DNA of 64,000 bases from Anseranas semipalmata (Eukaryota; Chordata; Aves; Anseriformes; Anseranatidae). Shown here one piece after another: positions 10,639 to 21,600 of the stretch. A program made the position numbers and the translations under genes. The stretch covers positions 5,968-69,967 of the forward strand of contig VXAA01005202.1 in the NCBI GenBank assembly GCA_013399115.1. Reading direction: 5' to 3'. The notes beneath the pieces were generated by a model, which had not been told where the DNA came from, searched no databases, and worked only from the letters and a program-made list of their open reading frames with translations. How positions within the stretch are numbered: position 1 is the first letter of the stretch; each line of letters begins with the position of its first letter.

Positions 10639-11500
10639 TCCCCCCCCTCCAGGCGGCCGTGCCAGCCTCTCCAGCGATCAGACGAGCAGCGGGGTACATG
10701 CCTTTGGGTGTAGTGGCTGAGTGCTCCCCGCAGAAGAAGGTGTTTTCTTTTGCAGCAGGGCCTCCCGCAGTCTGAGAAAGGCTGATGGGTGACTCCTCAC
10801 AGTGGGTCCCGCTTGCTTCCCCCAGACAGGGAGGAGGCCCAGAGCAGGGCACTGCCATGGGGTCCCTCTGGCCGTGGAATGGGCACCCAGGCACCCAGCT
10901 CCCAATGGGGCGCAGGCTGAGGAGGAAACATCACGTTGTGAAAGAAACTGGTTTTGGGGAAAGGCATCCAAAACCACTGCCTGGAGCCCCAGCTCTTCAG
11001 GCTAAGGGAAAGAGCAGCATGAGATATTTGGTGAGAGGGGAGAAGGCCACAAGCATTCATCTCTGCCAGACTTTCCTTCCTTTGTCTCTGACTAATCTAG
11101 TGCCAGCTCCGTCCTGTTCTGGGCACGGAGGCTACAGTAAAATGTGCACCGTAGGAACGTTTTCCTGCTCTGGATACGTGCCTCAGTCGCACCCTGCTCT
11201 GCACCGGGGCCAGACACAAGCCTACACCTCCCGGCCCTTCCCAAACCATGGTGGGGGCAGGAGACCCAGCAGGTGGGCTGGGGGCCTGGCCGCGCTCCAG
11301 CCCCTTCCCCGCGATGGGATGGAGCCGGGAGCAGCGCTCTGGATCGCAGCTTGCTGGCAGGGCAGACACAGCATGTGTTAACCGTATGACGGCGCGCCAG
11401 GAAAGGTCTCTCTGGTGTGGGAAGGGGAAGGGCCAGCAGTTCCTATTTGGGAACTGTTTGGCTTCTGCAGGGCTCTGGCTCTGTAGGGTGAGCTAGAAGC
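10639..11500. other. GC-rich non-coding stretch
   Basis: This stretch next to the gap is GC-rich with scattered CpG. Long frames occur on both strands (10785-11381 + of 198 codons, and several on the minus strand), as expected where stop codons are rare. None encodes a product I recognise. Part of a CpG island could be hidden in the gap. Confidence 0.4.
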
Positions 11501-11574
11501 TGTGTGTAAGCAGCAGCAGGGTTTTGGGAAAAGCTGGGGAAGTAGATAGCAACAGCAGGCGACTGTCAAATAAC

Positions 11575-11718
11575 ACAGAAAGGCTGCAAAATCCCCATCC
11601 TTGGAGGTTCTCAAGGCTCAGACAAACAAAGCCCTGAGCAACCCAGCCTGAATTTGGTGCTGACCCTGGTTTGAGTGGGAGCTCAGAGTAAAGACCTCTG
11701 GAGGTCCCTTTCAAATGG
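11575..11718 (+). mobile_element. CR1 LINE, truncated 3' end
   Basis: The words appear in CR1 order: GAAAGGCTGCAAAATCCCC, ATCCTTGGAGGTTCTCAAGG, ACAAAGCCCTGAGCAACC, GACCCTGGTTTGAGTGGGAG and GACCTCTGGAGGTCCCTTTC. CR1 elements are the main non-LTR retrotransposons of birds and other sauropsids and are normally 5'-truncated, as here. The terminal ATTCTATGAT repeats are absent or decayed, so the copy is old. There is no reverse-transcriptase reading frame. It is the clearest taxonomic marker in the window. Confidence 0.85.
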
Positions 11719-12054
11719 AAGTGTGTGGCAGAACACGGGTTGGGAATGGCTATTTTGCTCTCCCAATTTGGTGAAAGTGTCTTCTATTTCTGACAGCGAA
11801 ATTTCTGGGCACAGAATCTCTTCCATCAGCAGAGGAACAGTGTTCAGAGAAACCCGTCTGTCCTGGGGGCATTGTCCCTGCGATGCCAGCGCTCCCCACG
11901 CTCAGTGGACAGCCAGAATATAACCCTGTAGATGAGCGGGGTAATCCTTTGCAGCTGATCTCCTGCAGTGCTTCTGCAGGGTGAGGGACCACCACCCTGC
12001 TCGTAGCTTGCCTTCCCTCCTTCCCCTTGCCTCTTGCGAACCCGTGATGCTCCT

Positions 12055-12390
12055 GATGACATCAGGGGAAAGATTTCCATGGATTTCCATAGGTGGGTCA
12101 GGACTTCCAAGTCTCTCTGGCCAGTGATGCTTAGTGGACCATCTACAAAAATCAGTAGTGTTTTACTCAGTAACATTTGATCTATCATAACCTGGCATCA
12201 CAGTCTCATTAGGAATTAGATGCCTGTCTTTTTGTGTGTGCAAATGACGAAGTAACTGACTCAAAAAGCTGCAACAGGTGAAATGACAAGTTATGGGCAC
12301 ATGCCTGACTAAAGCACATAGTGAAGCATGTGCTTAATTACTTTTCTGGACTGAACATGAGTACTTTCCTGAACTGAAATGGAAATCTGC
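12055..12390. repeat. ancient palindromic amniote repeat cluster
   Basis: TTTCCATGGATTTCCATAGG with GTGGGTCAGGACTTCC (12076-12107) resembles CCCATTGACTTCAATGGG followed by GCTGGATCAGGCCC. About 200 bases on, GGGCACATGCCTGACTAAAG, GCACATAGTGAAGCATGTG and CTTAATTACTTTTCTGGACTG resemble the TAAGCACATGCTTAAGTGCTTT arm of the same type of element. The DNA between is unassigned. Confidence 0.5.
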
Positions 12391-15300
12391 TCCATAGCTG
12401 AAATATATAAACAGACCTGTACAAGAGAAGTCTGTATTGTGTGAATGAGAAATATTCCCATGGTTGGCTAAGTTTTAAATTAACTCTGATTTTTATGGGA
12501 CTCTTTGAACCAGAAACCACTACAGAACTTTTAATACTAAGCTGGCAGTAATTTAGGCATTGCTGTATTGTCAGGCATATTTATCCCGCCTTTGTATTTG
12601 TAACTGGTTTATATTTACTTGTCACATTAAAATAACCAAGAATTCACTTTTGCATGTTTGAGCCATTCCGATGAGGTACGTGCAGATAAGAGCCTTGCTA
12701 TCTGTCTGCAGTAATAAAGATGAAAAATCTGCTGACATCCCAAACAAGCTGTAAACTAGGGCATTTAAAAACGTTCATTTTAATGCTTAAAATCTCTATG
12801 TTGTCATTGTAAATTGGGAACCTCAGGTGAAATCTTGGATGTGTTGAAGTCATCTGCAACAATGGATCCAGAGCTTAATAGCTACAAAATTCTTCTGAAT
12901 AACCCTACTTACACGTCTGTCTATAAGGTTAACCAGAAAGGAAATTACGCAGAGTAAATTTTCTCTGTTTAAAACCCATAAGCCTTACAAATTATATTTA
13001 CATTTAATTAAAAAGTAGACACATTAGCCATTTTTTCTGCACTTTTTTTTTTTTTCAGATTCTGCACTGGTTCAGAATTTCTCTACAAGATGTTTAATGA
13101 TAATCTTTTTATAAATGTTAAGATGTTTAGATAGGGTTGCCTTTAACCCTGAGTCTTGATTTGTAAGCTTAATAAGTTTCCAAACATATTATTAAGAAGT
13201 GTGGGGAAAAAAAAAAAAGAGTAAGAACAAAGAATCAAGGTGCATTAATAGTATTCAGAAGTGATACATTCAGGGAGAGATGAATTCCCTCTGTAGCCCT
13301 TGAAATGTAGCCTTCTTGTCTGCTTCAGAATTAAATCATCTCTTTATCTCAGCTGTATATCCATACTGTACTCTTTATCACAGAATATATGCTCTGTCAA
13401 CATTCTAAAAGTTATAGCCAGAAGGATTAGCGATTTTGGTATCTGGATTTTGACATGCCTCCTCAGAGAGCACCTAATTTGGGTTGTGATTTCTGTGTTT
13501 ATTCTGTGCCTTCTGCTAAGAAGTGTATTTAATTGTGGGAAAAATAACTGGAGGCTGCTGAACATTAAATTCCCAAAGCCAACATGAATTCCAAGCACTG
13601 GTCAGCTACCAAGAAAACTGTCCTCTGCTTATACCAGTACTGACCCACGGCCTCTGAGGGAGCTGGATACATGAAACAAATCCCGAGGAGACCTTGGAGA
13701 TGAGGGACAGACCCTTGTTCAATGGGAAAAGCAGACCACCAGGACAACGCTGTTGTCCTAAACTCTGCGTTGCTAAATTATCACCATCTGAATGAAATTA
13801 AGCATTTTGGGGATCGAGGTAATAAAGCATGGAAGACATAAATGTATTGCTCATAGCAAGCAAGTTCAAATGAGAAAGATGAGATAATCAGGCCAGGGGG
13901 AGGTGAAAGAGGGAATTCTGATGATTATAGTTATTTGGAAATCCATGGAGGGAGGATCCCTATGGCTGAGAAACGTTTCCACACCTAGAATTTGTGGAGG
14001 ATGAGGTTTTGGTGGTGACTAGCACTTTGATGTCTTTTCCTTTCCCCGCCTTTATCTAAGCTTCTCTTTAGCCTCAACCAGCAGCTTGCTCCCAGGTGAG
14101 GTTAATTCCTAGATGCTGTGGGGAGCTATCAGCCAACTTATTAAAACCCTGTTTAATTAGTAATGATACTGCATTTTCACAATGGAGTCATGTACACAAA
14201 GGGCTGAAGTTACGAATTACAGTGACAGAGGATAATCTACAGAGAGACAACAACAAGAAATATTAATGCAGTGCCCAGACTTGCCCACGTATTATGCTTA
14301 AAGCTGTCCAAGTGATGAGTGTGTATGTGGGATATTTGACTAAAGGCTCACATAGCAGAAAACAAAATAAAGCCAATAGAAAAGAGGAGAGAGAGGAGAA
14401 GAGGAAGGAAAAAGTAAGACAATTTCCCGAGGCACTGTGTCACCATGTCAATTCAGAGATCAATAATCTTCCACTGCAGAGGCACTTGCACGGGGTGCAA
14501 TAGCACAGCCCCACATCGGGGCTGCCTTGCAGGTCCGTGCTGCTCCGCCAGGAGCACACTGTTAACGATACGTAGCTCCCCAAGGAAAGTCATTTACCAT
14601 AAGTCTAACCTAATTCCTTTTTTGTAGCTCTGATGGTACTTTGGAAAATCTTAATTATCTGAGCACTAAGAGAAGTGGTTTCTCTTGCTCCAGTGGACCC
14701 CTTTCTTTTTATAACTGGTGTAAGAACATGAGCGGTACCAACCCCAGCTCCCTATCCCCAGCCTTCACTTGACAAAAAGTGACCAGCTCTGAATACAGAC
14801 CAGTGAGAGAAACAGAATAAAGCTGAACAGTCTGCATATGAAAAACATATCTGAATGGTTCAAGCACTTTTAGGCCTGTCGCTGAAGTTCCTCTGTGGCA
14901 AAAGGAGCTGAAGGGCATCACGGGATCATTGGATCTTTCTATGCATAAATTACAACAAGGTCAGAATTTTGTGGAGAAGATTTGACCTTAGCAGGATAAG
15001 TTAGGATGGCTCTAGTTGCTAGTAAACTAGGCACAACAGCTACTCTTCAGCTACTGCTTAACCAGGAAAATCAATATATTTCATGAGAAGTATTTGAACA
15101 AAATAGATCTTCAACAATAAAATATCTTGATAAGTATTTCTCAGGTATCTGCAATTTTTTTTTCAGTAAACATTGCATAATTGCATTCCAGAAATTCTTA
15201 CTGCTTTGTTCCCAAAATGTCCTGAAAAAATTCACACTTTTTCCGCTCTTCTCATTTAGAGTGTGAAGGTCTATCTGTGTTTTCCACTGCAAGTTACGAA

Positions 15301-15617
15301 ACCGGCACTTTCGTTATCCTGGAAAGGGTGATTTTGTCCAAGATCTTCAAAGGGGAGTGAGCCACATGAATATCTGTAGGGATGCCGTTCTACCGACTCA
15401 TGAGGAGTTCAGCAGAGGAAGACGAGGCACGTGCTGGATGGTGTGTCAGTCCTGGGGTGATGGAGCACTTCCCATGGGACTGCGCCAGTGCTAATGTTAG
15501 CGGTGAGTAAATGCGATTGGATGAGTTGCAGCTTGTAAGGAAGGTCCAGATCCTCAGAGGCACCTAACTCTATCGGTCCTTGATCCGTGGAGCAGTATGG
15601 GCGTATAATGTGCACTG
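12391..15617. other. AT-rich non-coding stretch, nothing recognised
   Basis: Predominantly AT-rich DNA with short A or T runs near 13045 and 13207. Frames here are 60-95 codons and overlap on both strands (for example 13300-13587 + and 13344-13598 -). No repeat family, RNA gene or CpG island was recognised. Confidence 0.4.
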
Positions 15618-15651
15618 GTTGCAGAGGGGTCTGCAATAATTGCAGAGGGGT
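15618..15651. repeat. short direct repeat, 21-bp spacing
   Basis: TTGCAGAGGGGTC occurs at 15618 and again at 15639. The 21-bp period gives a small tandem duplication; no further unit is visible. Confidence 0.7.
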
Positions 15652-15814
15652 CACCGTAACACGCCTCCCTGTGTGTTTGAGGGCTGTGCAGAGGTCTTGG
15701 ACTCCAAACTCTACAAAACAAAATGCATGACTCTAGGATAACCCAGAGGAGAGGAACACGGGTCAGTATGGGGTCATCAAGTGCAAATAACCACATCGAG
15801 CACTGGGCTTGCCA

Positions 15815-15885
15815 AGGTGTGTGGCTCACTGAAGTCAATGAAAAGATCCTTCATGGCTTCAGCAGATCAACCCTGGAGCTTTACT
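15815..15885. repeat. ancient palindromic amniote repeat fragment
   Basis: CTCACTGAAGTCAATGAAAA, then a near-complement CTTCATGGCTTCAGCAG and ATCAACCCTGG resemble an inverted pair of CATTGAAGTCAATGGGAA words followed by GGATCAGGCCC. The 71-codon frame that crosses it is probably derived from repeat sequence. Confidence 0.4.
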
Positions 15886-16204
15886 TTTTGGCTGAGTGGG
15901 CTGGAGCTCTGCCTGTCTCCTGCCTCCTCCCCAGGTGAGTGAAAAGCAGCCGGCGAGGCAAACTCATCCTTTGATTTAAGCAAGGTTTGGCCAGGGCCCA
16001 GGCTGGCCCAGTGCAAGCCTCTGATGAGATCAATGGTTGTAAGTGAGTGACTGAGCCTGTGTCAGAGTGCAAATGACATCTCCGGCTGCCACGTGCAAAC
16101 CCCGCAACAGTAAAGATGCCATCAGATACTCCACATCTGAGGCAGACCACTCTTGCCAAGCCCCGGCCCCACAGAACTTGGCATGACTTATAAGGATTAA
16201 TCTG

Positions 16205-16933
16205 TTAGCATATACTATAGTTACTATTTAATATTATTCTCCAAATTGACAGCAGGGGAGTTGAGATTGTGGGTAACCTGCAGGCCAATGAAATTTCAGG
16301 AGGAGCAAACTTCTGAACTTCTCGAGCTGTTTCTCTTCCCTTGCTTTCCACGGAGTATTTCTGGCTGGCTGAGCGATGTGTGGAGCTAGGGTGACAGCCT
16401 GTGGCAAAACAGAAGAATTTCAATATCTTAATCCTTTTGATTTCCACTTTCTTTTGATCTTTTCTCTGCTTCCTGCTTGTCAGGCCAGACAAAAGTGATG
16501 AAGTTTGGGTTGCTACCATCAACTCTGGTTTGAAGGATGGAAAATTGCCATCCTGTCTCCCACTTCTTTCTCCCCACTCCTCTTTATTGCTGGTCTTTTC
16601 AGGTGTTGCATTAAATAACAACCCATTTGACAAAAGGGTGCAGCTCCCAGCTGCATAACATGAAGGACATAACCTTGTGCACACCTTTGCAAGTGTCTCC
16701 CTGTTGAGATTGCTGGTTGGCTCCTTTGGACTCCAGAAGAGAAGAGCAATGAAGCAGCCCAGACCGCGGTTCTGCATTTTTCCACTTTTCTGGCCTGTTC
16801 CTCCTTCCGTGATGTGGGCACTGTTACAGCCACCTCGTGTTGGGGTCTCCTGGCTGGCAGGACAAAAATCAGCTATCTCAAGGGCAAGGCAGCAGCCTCT
16901 GCACTCCTGAGAATACATTAGGCATTTTTTCAT
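16205..16933 (-). CDS. orphan open frame of 242 codons, doubtful
   Basis: This is the longest open frame in the window. The predicted product starts MKKCLMYSQE, is rich in Ser, Cys and Lys, has a basic patch (SRKQRKDQKKVEIKRIK) near residues 153-169, and shows no signal peptide or domain I recognise. A 104-codon frame on the same strand and a 77-codon frame on the other strand overlap it, which argues that stop codons are scarce here by chance. There is no CpG island, obvious promoter or clear splice context. Most likely it is non-coding; an orphan single-exon gene or an old retrotransposon remnant is possible but unsupported. Confidence 0.12.
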   Translation of the reverse strand: MKKCLMYSQECRGCCLALEIADFCPASQETPTRGGCNSAHITEGGTGQKSGKMQNRGLGCFIALLFWSPKEPTSNLNRETLAKVCTRLCPSCYAAGSCTLLSNGLLFNATPEKTSNKEEWGERSGRQDGNFPSFKPELMVATQTSSLLSGLTSRKQRKDQKKVEIKRIKILKFFCFATGCHPSSTHRSASQKYSVESKGRETAREVQKFAPPEISLACRLPTISTPLLSIWRIILNSNYSIC

Positions 16934-17589
16934 TCCCAGAAATGTTTATTCTAGGTCAGGGTTTCCTTCTGCTACTGCTTCTTCCTCTTGAGCAGTAGAG
17001 TTTTTTAAAAAAATCTATATTCTTTCTATGCTCTGCCCAAATTAATCAAATAAATTTTCTTTAAAGCGACACTAAATGAGTTACAGATGGTTTTGCCCTT
17101 TTACAGGTTGCAGAAATCACCCATTACAGTTCTTTTAATTTATCAGTGAGGGAAAATAAGATGGCCTCTTGCTCCCTTTGCAATAATAATCAGAAACAGT
17201 CTATTTGGAGTTTAATTTACCCCAAATACGTATTGATAGTTGCAATGAGGAATATGTGACCTCTTTGGGAGTCACCAGTGGATGGAAGGTGGATAGCTTT
17301 TATAAAACCACCTTTAATAAAAAAGAGTGTTATATTGAGTATGTTTGGTGGTGTATTTAAGCATATGGTTTCCATATCAGGAGCTAAGATGGCAAACACA
17401 TGCTTTACCTTCTGACTAACCTTTCTTATACACGTCACTCCTTGCAAAAAAAGAAAGCTGCAAGGGTTTTGTATGTGATTTTATTTTATTATTTTACAAA
17501 GCTGACTATATGGAAGAGCTGAAAAAATTTCACAAGGAATGTAAAGCGTGTGACTTTTCTGCTTATTTTTTCCTGCTCGCACAAAGAGA
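16934..17589. other. AT-rich non-coding stretch, nothing recognised
   Basis: AT-rich DNA leading up to the CpG island at 17590. TTTTATTTTATTATTTTAC at about 17480 is a run of T-rich homeodomain-like words. I recognise no repeat or gene. Confidence 0.4.
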
Positions 17590-17757
17590 GGAGGAGACAA
17601 AACTTGTCCGTGGAGTTCGCCCAGCTCCACCACACTCTCGGTGGGACCTGAGGGGAGGGGACGAGACGCAGCAGGGATGGGATCCCGGGGGATCCCAGGG
17701 CAGATCCCTGCGACTGGATCCCCTCCCGCGGCTCCCAGCGCTGCGACCCCTGCCCGC

Positions 17758-17784
17758 GGGGCAGGGCAGGGGCAGGGGCAGGGG
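17758..17784 (+). other. G-quadruplex-type motif
   Basis: Five runs of three or four G are separated by CA dinucleotides in 27 bases (GGGGCAGGGCAGGGGCAGGG and on). Loops of two bases favour a stable intramolecular quadruplex. Such motifs are common in CpG-island promoters. Confidence 0.75.
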
Positions 17785-17849
17785 CTGCCTCGCTCCGCCA
17801 GTGATAAATCTAGCGGTCCCCTCGCTTTTTCGTCACTTGCCTAATCCTG

Positions 17850-18010
17850 TGCCCTTCTTTTCATGTGCGGTAATTGCTACCAGCTGCTCCCGCAGCCCGA
17901 GCCGTGCGGAGTTTGCAAACGCAGAACAATGGCAACAGCTGTTTCATTTCGCCTAGGGCCAGCGCTTCCTGTTCAGTCTACATCTGCCCTGCTGTGTCCA
18001 ATTTCTGTTT
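17850..18010. promoter_or_regulatory. dense cluster of transcription-factor-like motifs
   Basis: Within 160 bp there are: GGTAATTGC (homeodomain type), CAGCTG at 17880 and again inside the 10-bp palindrome AACAGCTGTT at about 17934 (bHLH E-box), the 10-bp palindrome GTTTGCAAAC (FOX or C/EBP-like), GAACAATGG (SOX type) and CTTCCTG (ETS type). Close packing of different motifs inside a CpG island is typical of a developmental enhancer or promoter. This is motif evidence only; conservation has not been tested. Confidence 0.35.
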
Positions 18011-18414
18011 CGGGTGTTTTCCCCCTGACCCCGCTCCAGGCCAAGCGGGGCCGGGGGGGGGGCCGCTGCCCCTGCCCCGGGCATAGCCCCATGCAGCCCG
18101 GGTAGGGAGATGCCCTGCCTCCGCAAACTGAAATAATACCAAATGTCACGGGCAAAAAGGAAAAACACGATACCCGGCCATTGCCTGGGCGCGGGGGCAC
18201 GAGGGTCTCAGCCCTCGCAGAGGGGAAGGAGAGCTGCTCCCCGGCTGGATCCCACAGGGTCTGGTGCCAGGAGCGCTCCTGGATGGGCCATGAGCTTGCT
18301 GCAGGCTCTGGAGTTGACCAGGATGAGACCCAGAGAATGCAGGATCAGCCCTTCAGGTTTCATCTTTTAACATGAATTCTTCTTTTTCCCCCTCACATTT
18401 CTTTTTTTCCCTGA

Positions 18415-18745
18415 GAAAGCCGCTGCATTCTTTCCCAAGTTAATTGTATCTTTCTGGGTTGGATAAGGCATATCTCATTAGAGGGGGAGTACGATTTAAT
18501 GTGAACTTCAAGCTGCCTTCTCCGTGCTACAGAAAAGAGATCCCTAATCAGCACAGTATATATTTTCTATAATTGCTCTTTGGCATTCTCCCTCTTTCCT
18601 TGCTAATTAAAGCGAAACAAAACTGCAGTGAAATGTTCCAGTGTGTTTTTATAGGACAAGAAATACTAAAACCCCATTTTGTTTATAAATACAGGGTATT
18701 TTAATGGTCCAGAGCATCAGCTGTTTTCACAAGCACACTGCTGAA
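18415..18745. promoter_or_regulatory. candidate conserved non-coding element
   Basis: AT-rich, non-repetitive DNA next to the CpG island contains AAGTTAATTGTATC, CCTAATCAGCAC, GCTAATTAAAGC, GTTTATAAATA and CAGCTG words. The density of homeodomain-compatible cores, without simple repeats, resembles conserved enhancers near developmental genes. I cannot run the alignment that would decide it. Confidence 0.25.
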
Positions 18746-18749
18746 ATTT

Positions 18750-18953
18750 ATTACTATTTTTCTTTCTAGAGCACGGCTGCACTTGGGGACCAGCTTCGCG
18801 GGGGAGCAGAGGAAAGGCTGTCCCCTCCTGCACTGCACAACAGCCCCCAGCCAAGGTATTTCAGATTAAAATACTCGGCACCACATAGTGAAATATTACT
18901 ATTTTTTTCTTTCTTTCAGGACTTCCCTTTACTGAGAACTAAAGCAATAAAAA
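18750..18953 (+). other. two exon-like segments behind duplicated acceptor-like tracts
   Basis: ATTACTATTTTTCTTTCTAG (18750-18769) and a close relative with two short insertions (18895-18919) both end in AG after a pyrimidine tract. The first is followed by an 86-bp GC-rich segment (18770-18855) ending CCAAG before GTATTT. The second is followed by a 34-bp segment (18920-18953) ending before GTGAGT. The 64-bp distance from the first donor to the second acceptor is very short for a vertebrate intron, so they may be alternative acceptors or chance. No protein was recognised. Confidence 0.2.
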
Positions 18954-21129
18954 GTGAGTAAAGTGTAAACAGCAGCAGGGGTCTGCAGCTACTGTTATTA
19001 TTTCGGGTGTTCTGGAGCTTGTACAATGATTTTTCCCGATCAGAAGGGTTCGTTCCCTCCTCCCTTCACGTTTGTGTTTTGGAGGCTGACCAGCCGATGT
19101 GCATACACAGCAGTGGCCCTGACCACGCTTCTCCCCGTCACCTGCGGCCTGCGTCCCCACGTGAGCTCCCACCGATGGAGCCCAGGGCAGGGGAGGATGT
19201 CCTGGGGCTGTCCTGGCCCCCTCCCCATGCAGCCCAGCACCATGGTGGGATCCAGAACATCTCTAGCTTCTGCCCCACAGACTGCTGAAATAGGAACAGG
19301 AAGGGAAAATGAGTCGCTGGTGGATTGATGGGGTGGGGAAGCTCCTCTAGAAGGTCTTTCCTGAGATGTCTTGCCCTGATGTCTTTTCCTTTAGGCTTTC
19401 CATAAGGAGGGTGGGCCTGATCCAGCATGCACAGGACTGAGTGGCTCCTTGCAGTGCTCACAGCTGTCAAAGGAGAACTGCAACATTGCAGGGTCAAGAT
19501 TTCATCCCAGGTCTCCTGGGATGGATACTGGATTTTTTGATAAAGCTGTGAGAGTTGGGGATGGAAGGCAGTGACACTATTATCCTTTTTAGCAAGAAAA
19601 ACAGTCAAAATATTTGCAGATGCAAATAAGTCTAAACACAGAATAGAAATGAAGAAAGTCTTGGATGTATGATTTATTTTAAAATCTTATGATTATTTAA
19701 GCTAGACTTTGGCTCTTAAGTAGCCAGCGCCTGATTCCTAGAGCTGACACCACCACAGCTGTTACAGCGGTGGGTTTTACCGCTCTTCCCTGCACTCAGT
19801 GTGCAGTTTGTAGTAATACTTTATCCAGGTATAAAGGCATCTGAAGGATTTTAAGAGCAATCATTCCACTGGAATGGCGTGAATGTATTCACAAAGTGCC
19901 ACACACCTCCAGAAAGGCAGCATATGCTTGTTACTAGCAGCTAAGGATCACTTGCTGAAAGGCTGCCAGCATTTTCTTCTTACGGAAGAGAGAATTATAT
20001 ACACTTAGTGAGTACATGTATGCATTTATATATATTTCTAATGTGTATGTAATGCTGTTTCTTGGTATTTATTTGAGGAAGGCTACTGGGTGATACTGGG
20101 TGATACTGGTCACCACTCACCAGTTTCCTAAGCCCACCAGTACTTCCCTGCTGAAGGTGCTGATGATGCTGGTCTCATGCTCCCTGTAAGCCCCCAGCAT
20201 TGCGGTGGAAGACTGAGCACATGTGTCTGAGAAGATTACTGCCATCATGATGAGCAAAGGTGTCCCGTGCAGTAATACGGAGTCACAGACACTCTGCAGG
20301 TCCTCTGAGACTAGAGATTATTCCCACATTTTCAGGTACTCTGCCCATACAACATCCCCCTCACCAGGGAAACACACCCTGTTCTTGCAAAGTGAGCATC
20401 GTGTGTTTTTTACTTAATAATACCTCTCTGCAAGTTTTTGTGATTTGTTCTCAAGGTGGTGCTAAATATAGCTCCTTCTTTGCCTCCCTTCGAGCCCTTT
20501 TTTAGTGAGAGATTTTTATTTCTCGCCCTGAAGCTAGTCTTACTGGAGGGGGATGAAGAAACATGGTCAGCAGCGTGTCCTATCCTCCTTCCCCACATGC
20601 TGACCATAGTGCTGATTTTGCCTCTGGTGCAGTTTTCTGTCTGCTGGATGATATATGAAGGCCATTTAGGTCCCAGGGGGCCATATGAGCACAGGAATAC
20701 TGCACCCTGATCTGCCTGAGGGGCAGCCCTGGGTCACCTGGGACATGTCTGCCCATCACACGTTCTCTGTGAGGGGTCAGAGCATGAATTCCTCCTGAAC
20801 GGGAGAAAATCCTAAAGTTCCAGGTCCTGCCCTTTGCCACAAGGCTGCCATCCCCCTCTGCCCTCCGCAATGGTTGGTGAACCTGAAATAGCATCTGCTG
20901 TATTTATTTTTCCTATGAGCAGGTTCTTTCTAGGGGAGATGTGGCCAGAACATCAGTATCTGTTCGCTGGATAGGATCTCCTGCATCACGATGCTAATAC
21001 TCGGGATCTTTTCCAGTCAAGTGGGATTTACTTTAAAACATTGCTGACACAAAAAATACAGATGATAACGTGCTGTCTTAGCTAAGCAAAATGCATTTTA
21101 ATATGCATTCCACGTGGCCGTGATTTGAG
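18954..21129. other. non-coding stretch with a small tandem repeat
   Basis: Mixed composition. CTGGGTGATA occurs in overlapping tandem copies near 20088-20110 and runs into ACTGGTCACCACTCACCAGT, a short stem-loop. The 156-codon minus-strand frame at 19138-19608 and other frames here have no recognised product. Confidence 0.4.
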
Positions 21130-21345
21130 AGGTACCTGCAAGGTGTGACGCCCCAGTTCACGGCACCGCGCTCGTGGGCCACACGCAGCCAGCAGCCGGC
21201 AGCGCAAGCATCTCCCTCCCGCCCCGCAGGCAGTGCCCACCGCGCGGGAGGAGCACCCCTGTCCCCGCACACACCGCCCTGGTCCTTGCACCCTGCCTGG
21301 GCTGACACCAGGTCCCAGCACTGCGCGCGGTGGAAGACACAGGAC
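21130..21345. promoter_or_regulatory. CpG-rich patch
   Basis: About 200 bp with high GC and roughly fifteen CpG, bounded by AT-rich DNA on both sides. Frames are open on both strands at once, as expected for such composition. It may be a small CpG island or a methylation-free enhancer. Confidence 0.4.
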
Positions 21346-21399
21346 GGGATTCACAGGCGCTGGTCGCACAATGGAGCCGGAGTAACTAGCTGCTGACAG

Positions 21400-21600
21400 A
21401 TTTATAGGTTTTAGTCCAATTAAAGTGCTGTTTATTGCTTTTAGAAGGGGCCTGTTTGTTTCTAATTTTAGAAGTAGGTTTGGGAAGTGGCTAGCTCGGC
21501 AGTGAATTGCGAGTGCGGGACCTGAGATTTTCCACTAGCGGTATTGCTGTTATTAATTAATAAGCGTCACTAATAATTATGTAGCCTGGGATCTCATTCC
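21400..21600. promoter_or_regulatory. AT-rich element with a 14-bp palindrome; candidate enhancer
   Basis: Between two CpG-rich patches lies AT-rich, non-repetitive DNA with CAATTAAAG, GTTTATTGC and CTGTTTGTTT words. It also has the perfect palindrome TTATTAATTAATAA at 21550-21563, followed by CACTAATAATTATG. The palindrome holds overlapping TAAT cores on both strands and suits a homeodomain dimer. Function is inferred from motifs only. Confidence 0.3.

Larger units (their letters stand above)
17590..18260. promoter_or_regulatory. CpG island with promoter or enhancer character
   Basis: A GC-rich, CpG-dense block of roughly 670 bp interrupted by a motif-rich lower-GC segment (17805-18010). 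It is the best promoter candidate away from the left edge. Overlapping frames in the same strand (17510-17956 and 17641-17844) and on the minus strand have low-complexity Gly, Pro and Arg-rich products and are unlikely to be real. No TATA box or initiator can be assigned, so orientation is unknown. Confidence 0.55.

Noticed and set aside
10315..10894. Frames of more than 130 codons crossing the N run
   Set aside because: They depend on reading 50 unknown bases as codons.
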